This document shows positions 51,449 to 60,139 of a stretch of DNA of 64,000 bases, one piece after another. Position numbers and translations under genes: made by a program. Source of the stretch: Brevibacillus laterosporus DSM 25 (GTDB taxonomy: Bacteria; Bacillota; Bacilli; Brevibacillales; Brevibacillaceae); assembly GCF_002706795.1 (NCBI RefSeq), contig NZ_CP017705.1, positions 1,615,501 to 1,679,500 on the forward strand, written 5' to 3'. The notes beneath the pieces were generated by a model. That model was not told where the DNA came from. It searched no databases and saw nothing but the letters and a program-made list of their open reading frames with translations. Numbering within the stretch: the first letter of the stretch is position 1; each line of letters begins with the position of its first letter.

Positions 51449-52840
51449 CTATTTCATAACATTCGCTAAGGGCATCGTAAAGTAAAAAGCAATGATCTCC
51501 TGTTCTACGCGTACTCCAAATGATGCATGATGTTTCTGCAAAATGGTTTGAACAATAGATAATCCTAATCCGGTACCACTCAAATTCTTATTTCGGGAGC
51601 TCTCGATTACATAGAAGGGTTGCCAAATTTTTTCGGAATACTTGCTATCCCAATACTCAATACCATTTTTTATACAGAACACTAAATGCTCTTCATCTCT
51701 TTGAAGCAAGATTTCTATCTGTTGATTTTTTGTGTACTTCACTGCATTACTGATAAAATTATCAAGCACAATCTCAATCTTTGCTCGATCCCCTACAACA
51801 AAACAATTGCTTAGTCCACAATCTTCTACTGTGAGAATGAGGTCTTTCTGCTGAATAGCAATCTGATATTTGTCTATGGTTTGCTTCCATAAAAGACAAA
51901 AGTCAAATGACTCCATCGTGAATGAGTCATTCTGTAGTTTGGACAGATTCAGTAGCTTGTCTACAATCCCAGACATATCATCCGCTTGCCTTTTAATAAC
52001 ATCAATGAACGTGCCATCATCTAGTCCATCCTTTATCCCGGTAGAGTACGCTTTGATAAGCGAAATCGGTGTTTTTAACTCGTGGGAAATGTCCGAAATA
52101 AATATGCGTAGGTTTTGATTTTTTTCTTCCAACGCTTCTAGGGCCTCTTTTAACTTGTCACTCATAATATTAATGCTTTCCGCCAAGCTTTCTATTTCAT
52201 CACCAGTCTGAATCTCGGATTTTTGAAAAGACAAATGAGAGATGTCCTCTGCCGTTTGTCGTAACTGGCTCAGGGGACGTACAATTTGCCTAGAAATGAG
52301 CCATGATAATCCGATTGTCAATAATAGTGTTCCTATCGCTAAATATAAGTTAAATTCGTTAACCATTTGAATAAATGCACTTGAATGGGCAATGGAATCA
52401 CCGATAACGAATAATGTACCATTCTTGTTTAAAAAAGTTACCAAAAAACTAGTCTCTAGCTTCTCTTGGCTATAAATTTTGCGGACTGTCTCATGCTTTT
52501 CTAATTTTTCATAGCTCTCTTCTGTAATCCAGAATTTAGACAGCGTAATTCCTTTTTTATGTAATTCGTCTCGTACCAAACCATTCAATTTATTGATATC
52601 TGTACGAAAAGGTGCTTGCACAATTGTTACATTGTAGTCATACTCCAGCTTTTCAACATCATCGAGTAATTGTGCTATATCCATTGTTTCCAGCTTAGAA
52701 GTAAGCTCTGCTAAATTAATTTTTTTCTGATGCAAAATATAGCTTGGTAAAAAAAACGTAGTAAGTAGATAAGACAGCACAAATACAAAGCAAATAATAC
52801 CTGATGTGCGTAAAAATAGCTTTCGACTTAGCTTATTCAT
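51449..52840 (-). CDS. Sensor histidine kinase, VanS-like
   Basis: 463-residue membrane kinase: segment 1 about 11-33, extracytoplasmic domain of about 130 residues, segment 2 about 163-182, HAMP 183-240, HisKA with His253 (FISDISHELKTPISLIKAYSTGI), ATPase domain with NFISNAVKYT and GTGLGLSIVQTILQKH. ATG at 52840 lies inside the end of the regulator gene (8-base overlap); the frame extends upstream, but that part is the regulator's coding region. The large outward domain fits sensing of an external or lipid-II-linked signal. Last gene of the SDR-MurG-regulator-kinase unit. Confidence 0.9.
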   Translation of the reverse strand: MNKLSRKLFLRTSGIICFVFVLSYLLTTFFLPSYILHQKKINLAELTSKLETMDIAQLLDDVEKLEYDYNVTIVQAPFRTDINKLNGLVRDELHKKGITLSKFWITEESYEKLEKHETVRKIYSQEKLETSFLVTFLNKNGTLFVIGDSIAHSSAFIQMVNEFNLYLAIGTLLLTIGLSWLISRQIVRPLSQLRQTAEDISHLSFQKSEIQTGDEIESLAESINIMSDKLKEALEALEEKNQNLRIFISDISHELKTPISLIKAYSTGIKDGLDDGTFIDVIKRQADDMSGIVDKLLNLSKLQNDSFTMESFDFCLLWKQTIDKYQIAIQQKDLILTVEDCGLSNCFVVGDRAKIEIVLDNFISNAVKYTKNQQIEILLQRDEEHLVFCIKNGIEYWDSKYSEKIWQPFYVIESSRNKNLSGTGLGLSIVQTILQKHHASFGVRVEQEIIAFYFTMPLANVMK

Positions 52841-53480
52841 GTCCGACTTCCAAACTATATCCGACGCCACGATGGGTCTTGATAAGCTGCTCCCCAATTT
52901 TTTCACGGAGCCTACGAATGTGTGTATCTACGGTTCTTTCTTCTCCATAATAATCGAATCCCCAAACCTGATCTAACAGCGTTTTCCGCGATAAAATTCT
53001 TCCACGATTTGTGAGAAAGCATTTCATTAATTGGAACTCCTTTTTCGTAGCCTCTAGGTCGATTCCATCCTTAAATATTTTGCCCCCTTGCATATCCACC
53101 CGCAATGGACCAATTCGAATGCTATCTTCTATTTGCAGTAGCTTTTTCGCTCGTACTATTAAAATTCGCGGCTCAAAGGGCTTCCTGACATATTCATCCG
53201 CTCCCATTTCTAATGCCATCAGTTCGTCCTCATGCTCTCCTTTAGCTGTAAGCATTAATACTTTGGCGGTATGATGTCCTTTAATCTCTTTGCACACCTC
53301 AAGTCCACTAATCTTTGGCATCATCCAATCAAGCACGGCTAGATCAATCTTTTGATTATAAAAGACCGCTAAGGCTTCCTCACCATCTTGTGCTGTAAAC
53401 GTCTGAAATCCCTCTTTTTCAAAATAGAGCCGTATAATTCTCAGCATGTCCAGATCATCGTCTGCAAGTAATATATTCAT
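52833..53480 (-). CDS. OmpR/VanR-type response regulator
   Basis: 215-residue regulator. Receiver: acidic pocket Asp7-Asp9, phosphoacceptor Asp51 (LAVLDWMMP), Thr/Lys switch (MLTAKGEHEDE, YVRKPFEP). C-terminal winged helix GRILSRKTLLDQVWGFDYYGEERTVDTHIRRLREKIG. AAGGAG before the ATG. 53 bp after the murG-like gene, probably the same transcript, and it likely regulates that unit. Confidence 0.92.
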   Translation of the reverse strand: MNILLADDDLDMLRIIRLYFEKEGFQTFTAQDGEEALAVFYNQKIDLAVLDWMMPKISGLEVCKEIKGHHTAKVLMLTAKGEHEDELMALEMGADEYVRKPFEPRILIVRAKKLLQIEDSIRIGPLRVDMQGGKIFKDGIDLEATKKEFQLMKCFLTNRGRILSRKTLLDQVWGFDYYGEERTVDTHIRRLREKIGEQLIKTHRGVGYSLEVGHE

Positions 53481-53533
53481 AGATACTCCTTGTTCCCATC
53501 ATTTATGTAAGCAATCAGTCTCGCATCTTCCAT

Positions 53534-54613
53534 TTAATGATAGAGACTACGTTTATCAAAACCCTTAATTAATTCCATAACCTTCTCCACAGCTTTTCCA
53601 GAATCGTCGGTTTTCATCTGTCGGATATATGATTCACGATTTTGATGTAGATAATAGACATGCTCCAAAAATGTTTGATTTGTCATATTCTCTTGCATGA
53701 GAATCTCTGCATATCCCGCATGTTGAAAATTTTGTGCGTTCCTTATCTGTCCATTTCTTGTACCGCCACTGGTATGCGGAATTAGCAGCATAGGCTTTTG
53801 CAAGGCTAACAATTCATGTATAGAGTTAGAACCAGCGCGTGACACCACTATATCAGCCGCTGCCAACAAATCAGGCAATACATGTGTGACATATTCAAAT
53901 TGTTGATACCCCTCTTGATGGATGGAAGCATCTATTTTCCCCGGCCCACATAAATGGATCACTTGGAAGCTTAGTAATAGCTCAGGTAAAACCGCTCGAA
54001 CAACCTGATTAATTTTCTCTGCACCTTGGCTCCCTCCCATCACAAGAAGGACGGGCTTTTGAAAGGTAAAGTTACAGAAAGAAATTCCTCGCTCTCGCTC
54101 CCCCGATTTGAGCGTATCTTTAACAATAGCTCCTATATGAGTGATCTTTTTTGATGGATCATTTTTTTTCGTTTCTAAAAAGGTTGTACACACCTTTGTA
54201 GCAAAAGGATAAGATATCCGATTCGCAAGCCCCATACGCACATCAGGTTCATGAATGATAGTAGCAATCCCATTCATTTTTGCTCCGAGGACTACTGGAA
54301 CGGAAACAAATCCGCCTAGAGAAAATACCACATCAGGTTTCAGCTTTCTCATTAGGAGATACGCTTGAAGGATACCTTTCATCACTTTGTAGATATCAGT
54401 AATGTTCTTCCAATCGAGATAGCGCCGTAGCTTACCAGTTGATACGCTGTGATAGTGAACCTGCTCGAATTCCGCTACAAGCCTTTGCTCTATACCATTT
54501 TCTGATCCGATATAATGGATTTCATAATTTTCCTCTGTACATTTGGGAATCAGCACTAAGTTGGCCGTTACATGACCGGCTGAACCGCCTCCTGTAAAAA
54601 TGATTTTTTTCAT
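53534..54613 (-). CDS. MurG-like N-acetylglucosaminyltransferase (probable second copy)
   Basis: 359-residue GT28 glycosyltransferase; MurG adds GlcNAc to lipid I to make lipid II on the inner membrane face. N-terminal loop GGGSAGHV (8-15; classical MurG has GGTGGH), SLGGFVSVPVVLGA, HEPDVRMGLANRI, UDP-GlcNAc loop MGGSQGAEKINQVV and SRAGSNSIHELLALQKPMLLIPH. This version resembles the clostridial/B. cereus-type MurG. It is not in a division-cell-wall cluster, so the housekeeping murG is probably elsewhere (inference). ATGA overlap with the SDR gene; VanRS-like pair follows. Confidence 0.88.
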   Translation of the reverse strand: MKKIIFTGGGSAGHVTANLVLIPKCTEENYEIHYIGSENGIEQRLVAEFEQVHYHSVSTGKLRRYLDWKNITDIYKVMKGILQAYLLMRKLKPDVVFSLGGFVSVPVVLGAKMNGIATIIHEPDVRMGLANRISYPFATKVCTTFLETKKNDPSKKITHIGAIVKDTLKSGERERGISFCNFTFQKPVLLVMGGSQGAEKINQVVRAVLPELLLSFQVIHLCGPGKIDASIHQEGYQQFEYVTHVLPDLLAAADIVVSRAGSNSIHELLALQKPMLLIPHTSGGTRNGQIRNAQNFQHAGYAEILMQENMTNQTFLEHVYYLHQNRESYIRQMKTDDSGKAVEKVMELIKGFDKRSLYH

Positions 54614-55593
54614 TTTAAGAACCCCCCAGTCTTTAGCATTTGTTTAACCTCTTCTTTTGTCATAAGGGAGCTTTCAGAATGGTAACTATGAAAACCAACC
54701 GGTTGGCAATTAGCGTAATGCTCCTGTAGCTCTGGAGATTGATAGGTAGGTAGAATCACAAAATAATCTTGGTTAAAATGAATCGCTCTGTGACTTTCAC
54801 ACTCCGAGATTAGTGTTTCATTAAGCTTCTCTCCAGGACGTAAGCCCAAAAGCTTTATTCCTATGTCATTTCTTCTCGATTCCTCGATGAATACCTCAGC
54901 CATATCACTGATCTTACAGGATGGCATATGTAAGACAAACGTCTCTCCTCCCATACTTTGCTCGGTAGCTATAAACAACATTTGAATCGCTTCTTCTAGT
55001 CGTAAAAAAAATCTTGTCATATTCATATCCGTCACACCCAAATCCAGTCCTTGCTGAATCTGATTTTGAAAAATAGGAATGACACTTCCTGTTGATCCTA
55101 GAACATTTCCACTTCTCACACAAACAAATCTGGTAGACGTGTCTCGCATATTGGCTTGAATAATGAGACGTTCCCCGATCGCTTTTGTCATTCCGTATGT
55201 ACTTGAAGGATTTGAGGCTTTATCGGTTGATACATAAATGACTTTTTTCACCTTATTTATGATGGCAGCTTCAATAACATTTTGTGTGCCGACCACATTT
55301 GTTTTAATAGCGATATCTGGTTGATTTTCACAAATAGGTACATGCTTTAAAGCGGCTAAATGATAGATATGATCGACACCCTGACAAGCCTGTATCATTT
55401 CTTGTTTATCGCGAATATCACCAATAATGAACTGCAATCGGTGATCATGAAAATACTGACTCATTTCCACTTGAAGCGCTTCATTGCGAGAATAGATACG
55501 TATTTCCTTTGGATTTTTCTCTAATAACTGAGTTACTAGTTCCCATCCCCAAGAACCGGTACCACCTGTAAGTAAGAATGTCTCGTTTTTCAT
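54610..55593 (-). CDS. UDP-sugar 4,6-dehydratase-like SDR (PseB/CapD type)
   Basis: 327-residue extended SDR of the polysaccharide-biosynthesis group acting on UDP-GlcNAc-like sugars. NAD loop TGGTGSWG (9-16), DIRDKQEM, HLAALKHVPICE, catalytic STDKA (Asp124/Lys125) with Tyr133 and Lys137 (YGMTK), MTRFFLRLEEA and LGLRPGEKLNE. ATG at 55611 is in frame, but GGAGGG before 55593 decides. Overlaps the murG-like gene by 4 bases: the pair suggests a modified UDP-sugar made and transferred in one step, though this is inference. Confidence 0.88.
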   Translation of the reverse strand: MKNETFLLTGGTGSWGWELVTQLLEKNPKEIRIYSRNEALQVEMSQYFHDHRLQFIIGDIRDKQEMIQACQGVDHIYHLAALKHVPICENQPDIAIKTNVVGTQNVIEAAIINKVKKVIYVSTDKASNPSSTYGMTKAIGERLIIQANMRDTSTRFVCVRSGNVLGSTGSVIPIFQNQIQQGLDLGVTDMNMTRFFLRLEEAIQMLFIATEQSMGGETFVLHMPSCKISDMAEVFIEESRRNDIGIKLLGLRPGEKLNETLISECESHRAIHFNQDYFVILPTYQSPELQEHYANCQPVGFHSYHSESSLMTKEEVKQMLKTGGFLK

Positions 55594-55702
55594 TTGAATT
55601 CCCTCCAGCACGTTGTTGCGAATGACTAGGTATATAGTAGTGCTGAAGTGTTACACCAGTATGACAAAAAAAGAAATGATAGGGCAGTCACGCTCAAGCC
55701 AC

Positions 55703-55728
55703 GAAAAAAGCCACCCCGGCAGGTGACT
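55703..55728 (-). terminator. Terminator at the end of the opp operon
   Basis: Seven-bp stem AGTCACC / GGTGGCT (one mismatch) with TTTTTTCG on the minus strand, 35 bases after the 147-aa gene. Confidence 0.75.
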
Positions 55729-55763
55729 TTCCATTGAAAAATTGCGTAATTACGCTCCAATGC

Positions 55764-56207
55764 TTACGAACGAACCATCTCTATTTTTACTACCTTAAAA
55801 TCTGAGTTTCGCTCTTGTTCTTGCTCCACGACCGTCCAATTTTTAGAGAGTACAGACTGTAGCCAGATGACTTCCGCTTCTTTAAGCTTAATTCCCGATA
55901 AATGATCACCATTATGTTGGTAATCACGGTCAGCCATTTGGTTTAATCTAACAGAGATCAAATATTTGATACCATTGATTGTATTAAATTTAATCTGATA
56001 TCCTTCTCTTACTGCTTGTTCAAACTCACCCCAGTTCTGTCTTGAGAAATCAAGCAGATTGGAAAAATCGAAGTCATCGCTCCATTTTTGAAAAGCACTG
56101 ATATCTCCCTCTTTTAAGACATCAAATAACTCTTTTTCTGTCACACCCTTTGCCCGGAGTACCTCAATCATGAGTGCTTCATTTTGCGAAAGTTTTACTA
56201 GAGACAT
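55764..56207 (-). CDS. Unknown 147-aa protein, last gene of the opp operon
   Basis: Soluble, acidic 147-residue protein: MSLVKLSQNEALMIEVLRAKG, a helical first half (KELFDVLKEGDISAFQKWSDDFDFSNLLDF), then a beta-rich second half (GYQIKFNTINGIKYLISVRLN) and a tail VVEQEQERNSDFKVVKIEMV. No signal peptide, no cysteine. GGAGAGGG before the ATG; 26 bases after oppF, with the operon terminator behind it, so it is co-transcribed with the peptide importer. Not recognised. Confidence 0.75.
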   Translation of the reverse strand: MSLVKLSQNEALMIEVLRAKGVTEKELFDVLKEGDISAFQKWSDDFDFSNLLDFSRQNWGEFEQAVREGYQIKFNTINGIKYLISVRLNQMADRDYQHNGDHLSGIKLKEAEVIWLQSVLSKNWTVVEQEQERNSDFKVVKIEMVRS

Positions 56208-56233
56208 TTTGTAATACCCTCTCCATTTCTGAC

Positions 56234-57214
56234 TTATTCACTAAACAAGTGACAGGCAACCTGATGACCCGGGCTAATAGATACTAGCTTCGGCTGTTCT
56301 TCGACACAGCGTGATGATGCATACGGACATCTCGATTGGAATTTACAGCCGCGAATGGCTGCCAATGGGCTTGGAATGTCCCCTTCCATCATGATACGTT
56401 TTTGATTACGCAACTTGGGATCAGCTATCGGAATAGAAGAAAGAAGTGCTTGTGTATATGGGTGTGCCGGATGATCATATAGCTCGTTACTTTCAGCTAC
56501 TTCTACAAGTTGACCTAGATACATCACCCCGATGCGATCTGAAATATGACGTACCATCGATAAATCATGGGCAATGAACAGATAGGTCAGCCCTAATTCA
56601 TTTTGCAAATCCTCTAGCATATTGACAACCTGGGCCTGAACGGACACATCCAGCGCTGAGATTGGTTCATCGCACATGATAAACTCTGGCTTCACTGCTA
56701 GAGATCGAGCAATGCTGACTCTCTGCCTCTGCCCTCCACTAAATTCGTGCGGGTAACGATCCAAATGTTCTTTCTTTAGACCGACACGCTCCAAGAGATC
56801 CTGAATGATTTCCTTCCGCTCTTTTTCTCCAAGGGAATCATGAATATTCATAGGTTCACTGATCAGCTCGAAGACAGTCATCCCCGGATTTAAAGAAGAA
56901 TACGGGTCCTGAAAAATGGTTTGCATTCGTTTGCGAAATGGTTTGAGCTGTTGTTCACTCATCTTCGCTACGTCATGTCCATCAAACAATATTTTCCCAT
57001 CAGTCACATCGAACAGCCGGACGATACTGCGCCCTGTTGTAGATTTACCACATCCGGACTCTCCAACTAACCCAAACGTTTCTCCCTTATAAATCTGAAA
57101 GCTGATGTCATCAACAGCCTTGACATATTTCTTTGTCCCACCAAAAAAACCTTTATTGATTGGATAATATTTCCTGAGACGTTCTACATCAACTAAAATG
57201 TCTTTGGGTTTCAT
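56234..57214 (-). CDS. Oligopeptide ABC transporter ATPase, OppF/DppF-like
   Basis: 326-residue ATPase. Starts with the OppF-type preface LVDVERLRKYYPINKGFFGG; Walker A GESGCGKST, Q-loop TIFQDPYSSLNPGMTV, signature FSGGQRQRVSIARSL, Walker B FIMCDEPISALD, and the OppF/D C-terminal extension with GCKFQSRCPYASSRC. Start overlaps oppD by 26 bases (GGGGGG before the ATG). Confidence 0.93.
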   Translation of the reverse strand: MKPKDILVDVERLRKYYPINKGFFGGTKKYVKAVDDISFQIYKGETFGLVGESGCGKSTTGRSIVRLFDVTDGKILFDGHDVAKMSEQQLKPFRKRMQTIFQDPYSSLNPGMTVFELISEPMNIHDSLGEKERKEIIQDLLERVGLKKEHLDRYPHEFSGGQRQRVSIARSLAVKPEFIMCDEPISALDVSVQAQVVNMLEDLQNELGLTYLFIAHDLSMVRHISDRIGVMYLGQLVEVAESNELYDHPAHPYTQALLSSIPIADPKLRNQKRIMMEGDIPSPLAAIRGCKFQSRCPYASSRCVEEQPKLVSISPGHQVACHLFSE

Positions 57215-58199
57215 TCCTTTTCCCCCCGATCTCTTCTCCCAGCCAGCATTTCATCCGTTGGTCGGAACCTATCTCGTAAGAAGGCGGAATCTCGCTAAGA
57301 CATTTATCCATCATATGAGGGCAGCGTTCTGCAAATGGACAGCCATTTGTAGGGTTTAATAAACTAGGCGGAGTTCCCTCGATGGGAATTAGTCTTTCTT
57401 TATTTCCCTTATGGTGTTTAGGTAGAGAACGCAGAAGCCCTTGTGTATAAGGATGCTGTGGGCGATAGAAGATATCCTCAACCTTCCCCTCCTCCATCAC
57501 CATACCGCTATACATGACAATTACTCTTGTACATACCTGGGCGACTACACCCAAATCATGCGTGATCAGCATAACTGCTGTATCTGACTGGTTAGCTAGC
57601 TCTTTTATTAAATCAAGAATCTGAGCCTGTATCGTTACATCTAATGCGGTAGTAGGCTCATCTGCGATCAATAGCTCCGGTTCACATGAGAGTGCCATTG
57701 CAATCATCACTCTCTGCCTCATCCCGCCGCTGAATTCATGCGGGTATTGGTTAAAGCGTTCTTCAGGAGAGGAAATGCCCACCTGTTTTAATAAGTCGAT
57801 TGCCTTTTGTTTAGCTACCGACTTACTTACCTTTTGATGCCTCATAATTACTTCTGTCAGTTGGCGTCCAATTTTATATACAGGATTAAGAGAAGTCATG
57901 GGATCTTGAAAGATCATAGCGATCCGATTTCCCCGAATCGCTTTACGCTCTTTTTCTGTCGCTACTAACAGATCCTTTTCACCAAATTTGATCTCTCCAC
58001 CGACAATTTTCCCCGGTTGTGCAATCAGAGAGAGAATTGATTTGGCGGTCACACTTTTTCCACTCCCCGACTCTCCTACAATCCCTATTACTTCACCTTT
58101 TTGAACGGTAAAGCTAACTCCCCTAACAGCCTGCACCTCTCCAGCGCGTGTGAAGAAAGACGTTCTTAAATTCTTCACATCCAATAAAACTTCCGTCAT
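57189..58199 (-). CDS. Oligopeptide ABC transporter ATPase, OppD/DppD-like
   Basis: 336-residue ATPase: Walker A GESGSGKS, MIFQDPMTSLNPVYKIG, signature FSGGMRQRVMIAMAL, Walker B LLIADEPTTALD, and the C-terminal cysteine cluster GCPFAERCPHMMDKC plus KCW near the end, matching the 4Fe-4S-type motif of DppD/OppD. GTG at 58208 is in frame, but GGAG 8 bases before the ATG at 58199 is better. Confidence 0.93.
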   Translation of the reverse strand: MTEVLLDVKNLRTSFFTRAGEVQAVRGVSFTVQKGEVIGIVGESGSGKSVTAKSILSLIAQPGKIVGGEIKFGEKDLLVATEKERKAIRGNRIAMIFQDPMTSLNPVYKIGRQLTEVIMRHQKVSKSVAKQKAIDLLKQVGISSPEERFNQYPHEFSGGMRQRVMIAMALSCEPELLIADEPTTALDVTIQAQILDLIKELANQSDTAVMLITHDLGVVAQVCTRVIVMYSGMVMEEGKVEDIFYRPQHPYTQGLLRSLPKHHKGNKERLIPIEGTPPSLLNPTNGCPFAERCPHMMDKCLSEIPPSYEIGSDQRMKCWLGEEIGGKRNETQRHFS

Positions 58200-58243
58200 A
58201 TGACTCACTCCAAGCTAATCATCTTCATTCGTTATATCTATTC

Positions 58244-59089
58244 TTATTCGTCATTCGCTTTTGGTTCAAAGGCTACTCGCAAAACATCTCCTAGGACATT
58301 AAAGCTCATTACTGTAAGGAGAATAAACAAGCCAGGAAACAGAGCTAGATGGGGTGCTTCCCCTATAAATCCTTGTGCGTTGTTTAGCATACTCCCCCAC
58401 GATGAATTGGGCTGTTGAATACCCAGCCCCAGAAAACTCAGCGCCGATTCCATTAAAATCGCAGAAGCAATATTGATCGTCGCTGTCACAATGATAGTAG
58501 ACGAGATGCTTGGAATGATGTGATAACAGATAATTTTAAATGGGCTTTGTCCCGACACCTTGGCGTACAATACATATTCTCGTTCTTTAACAGACAATGT
58601 CTCTGCTCGGACAAGTCTTGCTACATTCATCCAAGTTAAAAGTCCAATGATAATGATCACGGTCTGAATACTAGGCTTTAAATACACACTTAGGATCAGC
58701 ATTAATAAAAAGGATGGGATCGACATTAAAATTTCTACTGTGCGCATGATAATGCTATCGACCATGCCTCCAAAATATCCACTAATCGCCCCAATTGTTG
58801 TTCCAAGTCCAGTAGCGATAATCATAGCGGCAAATCCAACCATTAAAGAAACTCGACCACCATGTAGGGCCCGCGAAAAATAATCTCTACCATAATCATC
58901 CGTGCCGAAAAAATGAGTTTGGCTCATTGCCTGGAGTCTATCCTGAATAACAATTTGATTAGGATCGTATGGAGCAAGAAAAGCAAACAAGGAACCCAGT
59001 GCAAAAACCATTAGAATAATGACTGAGATCAAGCCCAGTTTATTCGATAACAATTCCGTTTTTATGTTATTCCATCTTCTTCTATTCAT
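58244..59089 (-). CDS. Oligopeptide ABC permease, OppC/DppC-like
   Basis: 281-residue permease with the N-terminal helix and periplasmic loop typical of OppC (FLAPYDPNQIVIQDRLQAMSQTHFFGTDDYGRDYFSRALHGGRVSLMVG) and the EAA loop EREYVLYAKVSGQSPFKIICYHIIPS. The frame runs to 59122, but GGAGG 7 bases before the ATG at 59089 fixes the start, leaving a 4-base gap after oppB. Confidence 0.93.
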   Translation of the reverse strand: MNRRRWNNIKTELLSNKLGLISVIILMVFALGSLFAFLAPYDPNQIVIQDRLQAMSQTHFFGTDDYGRDYFSRALHGGRVSLMVGFAAMIIATGLGTTIGAISGYFGGMVDSIIMRTVEILMSIPSFLLMLILSVYLKPSIQTVIIIIGLLTWMNVARLVRAETLSVKEREYVLYAKVSGQSPFKIICYHIIPSISSTIIVTATINIASAILMESALSFLGLGIQQPNSSWGSMLNNAQGFIGEAPHLALFPGLFILLTVMSFNVLGDVLRVAFEPKANDE

Positions 59090-59093
59090 CTTG

Positions 59094-60044
59094 CTACCTC
59101 CATGCCCTGATTCGTGGATCAACTACGCTGTACAGGATATCTGCCAGTAAATTTCCGATGATGAGCAAGACGGACGTAAACATGGTAATTGCCATAATGA
59201 TCGGGTAATCAAATCCAAAGGCAGCTTTAATACTAAGAGAGCCAATTCCCGGCCAAGAAAATACCGTTTCAGTAATAATCGCCCCAGCAATCAAATCAGG
59301 TAATGACATCCCAAGAAGGGTAATAATCGGTAAAAGTACATTTTTCAATACATGACGAAAAAGAATTTGCCATCGCGTGGAGCCATAGGCGTATTGGATT
59401 TGGACATAATCCTCCTTTAGTTGTCCAATCGTGTTGGAACGAATATATCTCATGTAAACAGACAATTGACCAAAACTAAGGACCAAACAGGGAAGTATAC
59501 CGTGCTTGATAACATCCCAGGTGGAAGTTACCCCAATCGTTCTTATTCCCATGCTGGGAAGAAGATGCAGCTTAATCGCAAAAAAGTAGATGAGAAGCAT
59601 AGCAAACCAAAAAGCTGGAATCGAAATCCCTACATACGAAAACATATTTAAAATACTGTCAATCCACTTATTACGATTTGCCCCTGCTAGTAATCCTAAT
59701 GGAATAGCCAACAAAACAGAGAGAAGTATGGAGGCCCCCATTAACCCTGCCGTTGCCGGTAACCGTTCTATTACCTGTGTCAGCACAGGTCGGTGATTGA
59801 TAAGGGAATAGCCAAAATCACCCATAAACACATTTTTCAACCACATAAAATACTGAACATACCCAGGTCGATCTAATCCCATGCTATGCCGAATCCGTTC
59901 TATATCCTCAAGACTCATTTTGGGAGTAATGAAGGCTTGCAGGGGATCACCGGGAGCCAGCTTTATCAAAGCAAAGCAAACAATAGAAATAAAAAATAAC
60001 ATCGGAATTGATTGAAGAATTCGTTTTACTATAAATGAAAACAT
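59094..60044 (-). CDS. Oligopeptide ABC permease, OppB/DppB-like
   Basis: 316-residue permease: MFSFIVKRILQSIPMLFFISIVCFALIKLAPGDP is the OppB/DppB N-terminus, with SMGLDRPGYVQYFMWLKNVFMGDFGYS and the EAA loop EDYVQIQYAYGSTRWQILFRHVLKN. AGGAGG before the ATG. Preceded by a terminator-like hairpin that separates it from the receptor gene. Confidence 0.93.
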   Translation of the reverse strand: MFSFIVKRILQSIPMLFFISIVCFALIKLAPGDPLQAFITPKMSLEDIERIRHSMGLDRPGYVQYFMWLKNVFMGDFGYSLINHRPVLTQVIERLPATAGLMGASILLSVLLAIPLGLLAGANRNKWIDSILNMFSYVGISIPAFWFAMLLIYFFAIKLHLLPSMGIRTIGVTSTWDVIKHGILPCLVLSFGQLSVYMRYIRSNTIGQLKEDYVQIQYAYGSTRWQILFRHVLKNVLLPIITLLGMSLPDLIAGAIITETVFSWPGIGSLSIKAAFGFDYPIIMAITMFTSVLLIIGNLLADILYSVVDPRIRAWR

Positions 60045-60075
60045 GAATGTCCTCCTAGAACAGCTTCTTGGAATG

Positions 60076-60105
60076 AAAATAAGCTGATCCGAATCAGCTT
60101 ATTTT
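60076..60105 (-). terminator. Intra-operon terminator between oppA-like and oppB-like genes
   Basis: Thirteen-bp perfect stem AAAATAAGCTGAT / ATCAGCTTATTTT on a 4-base CCGA (minus strand TCGG) loop. Lies between receptor and permease genes, so partial read-through would favour the receptor. Confidence 0.8.
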
Positions 60106-60139
60106 CTCCCTTGTTCCCTATAAATGATCTAACTATTTA

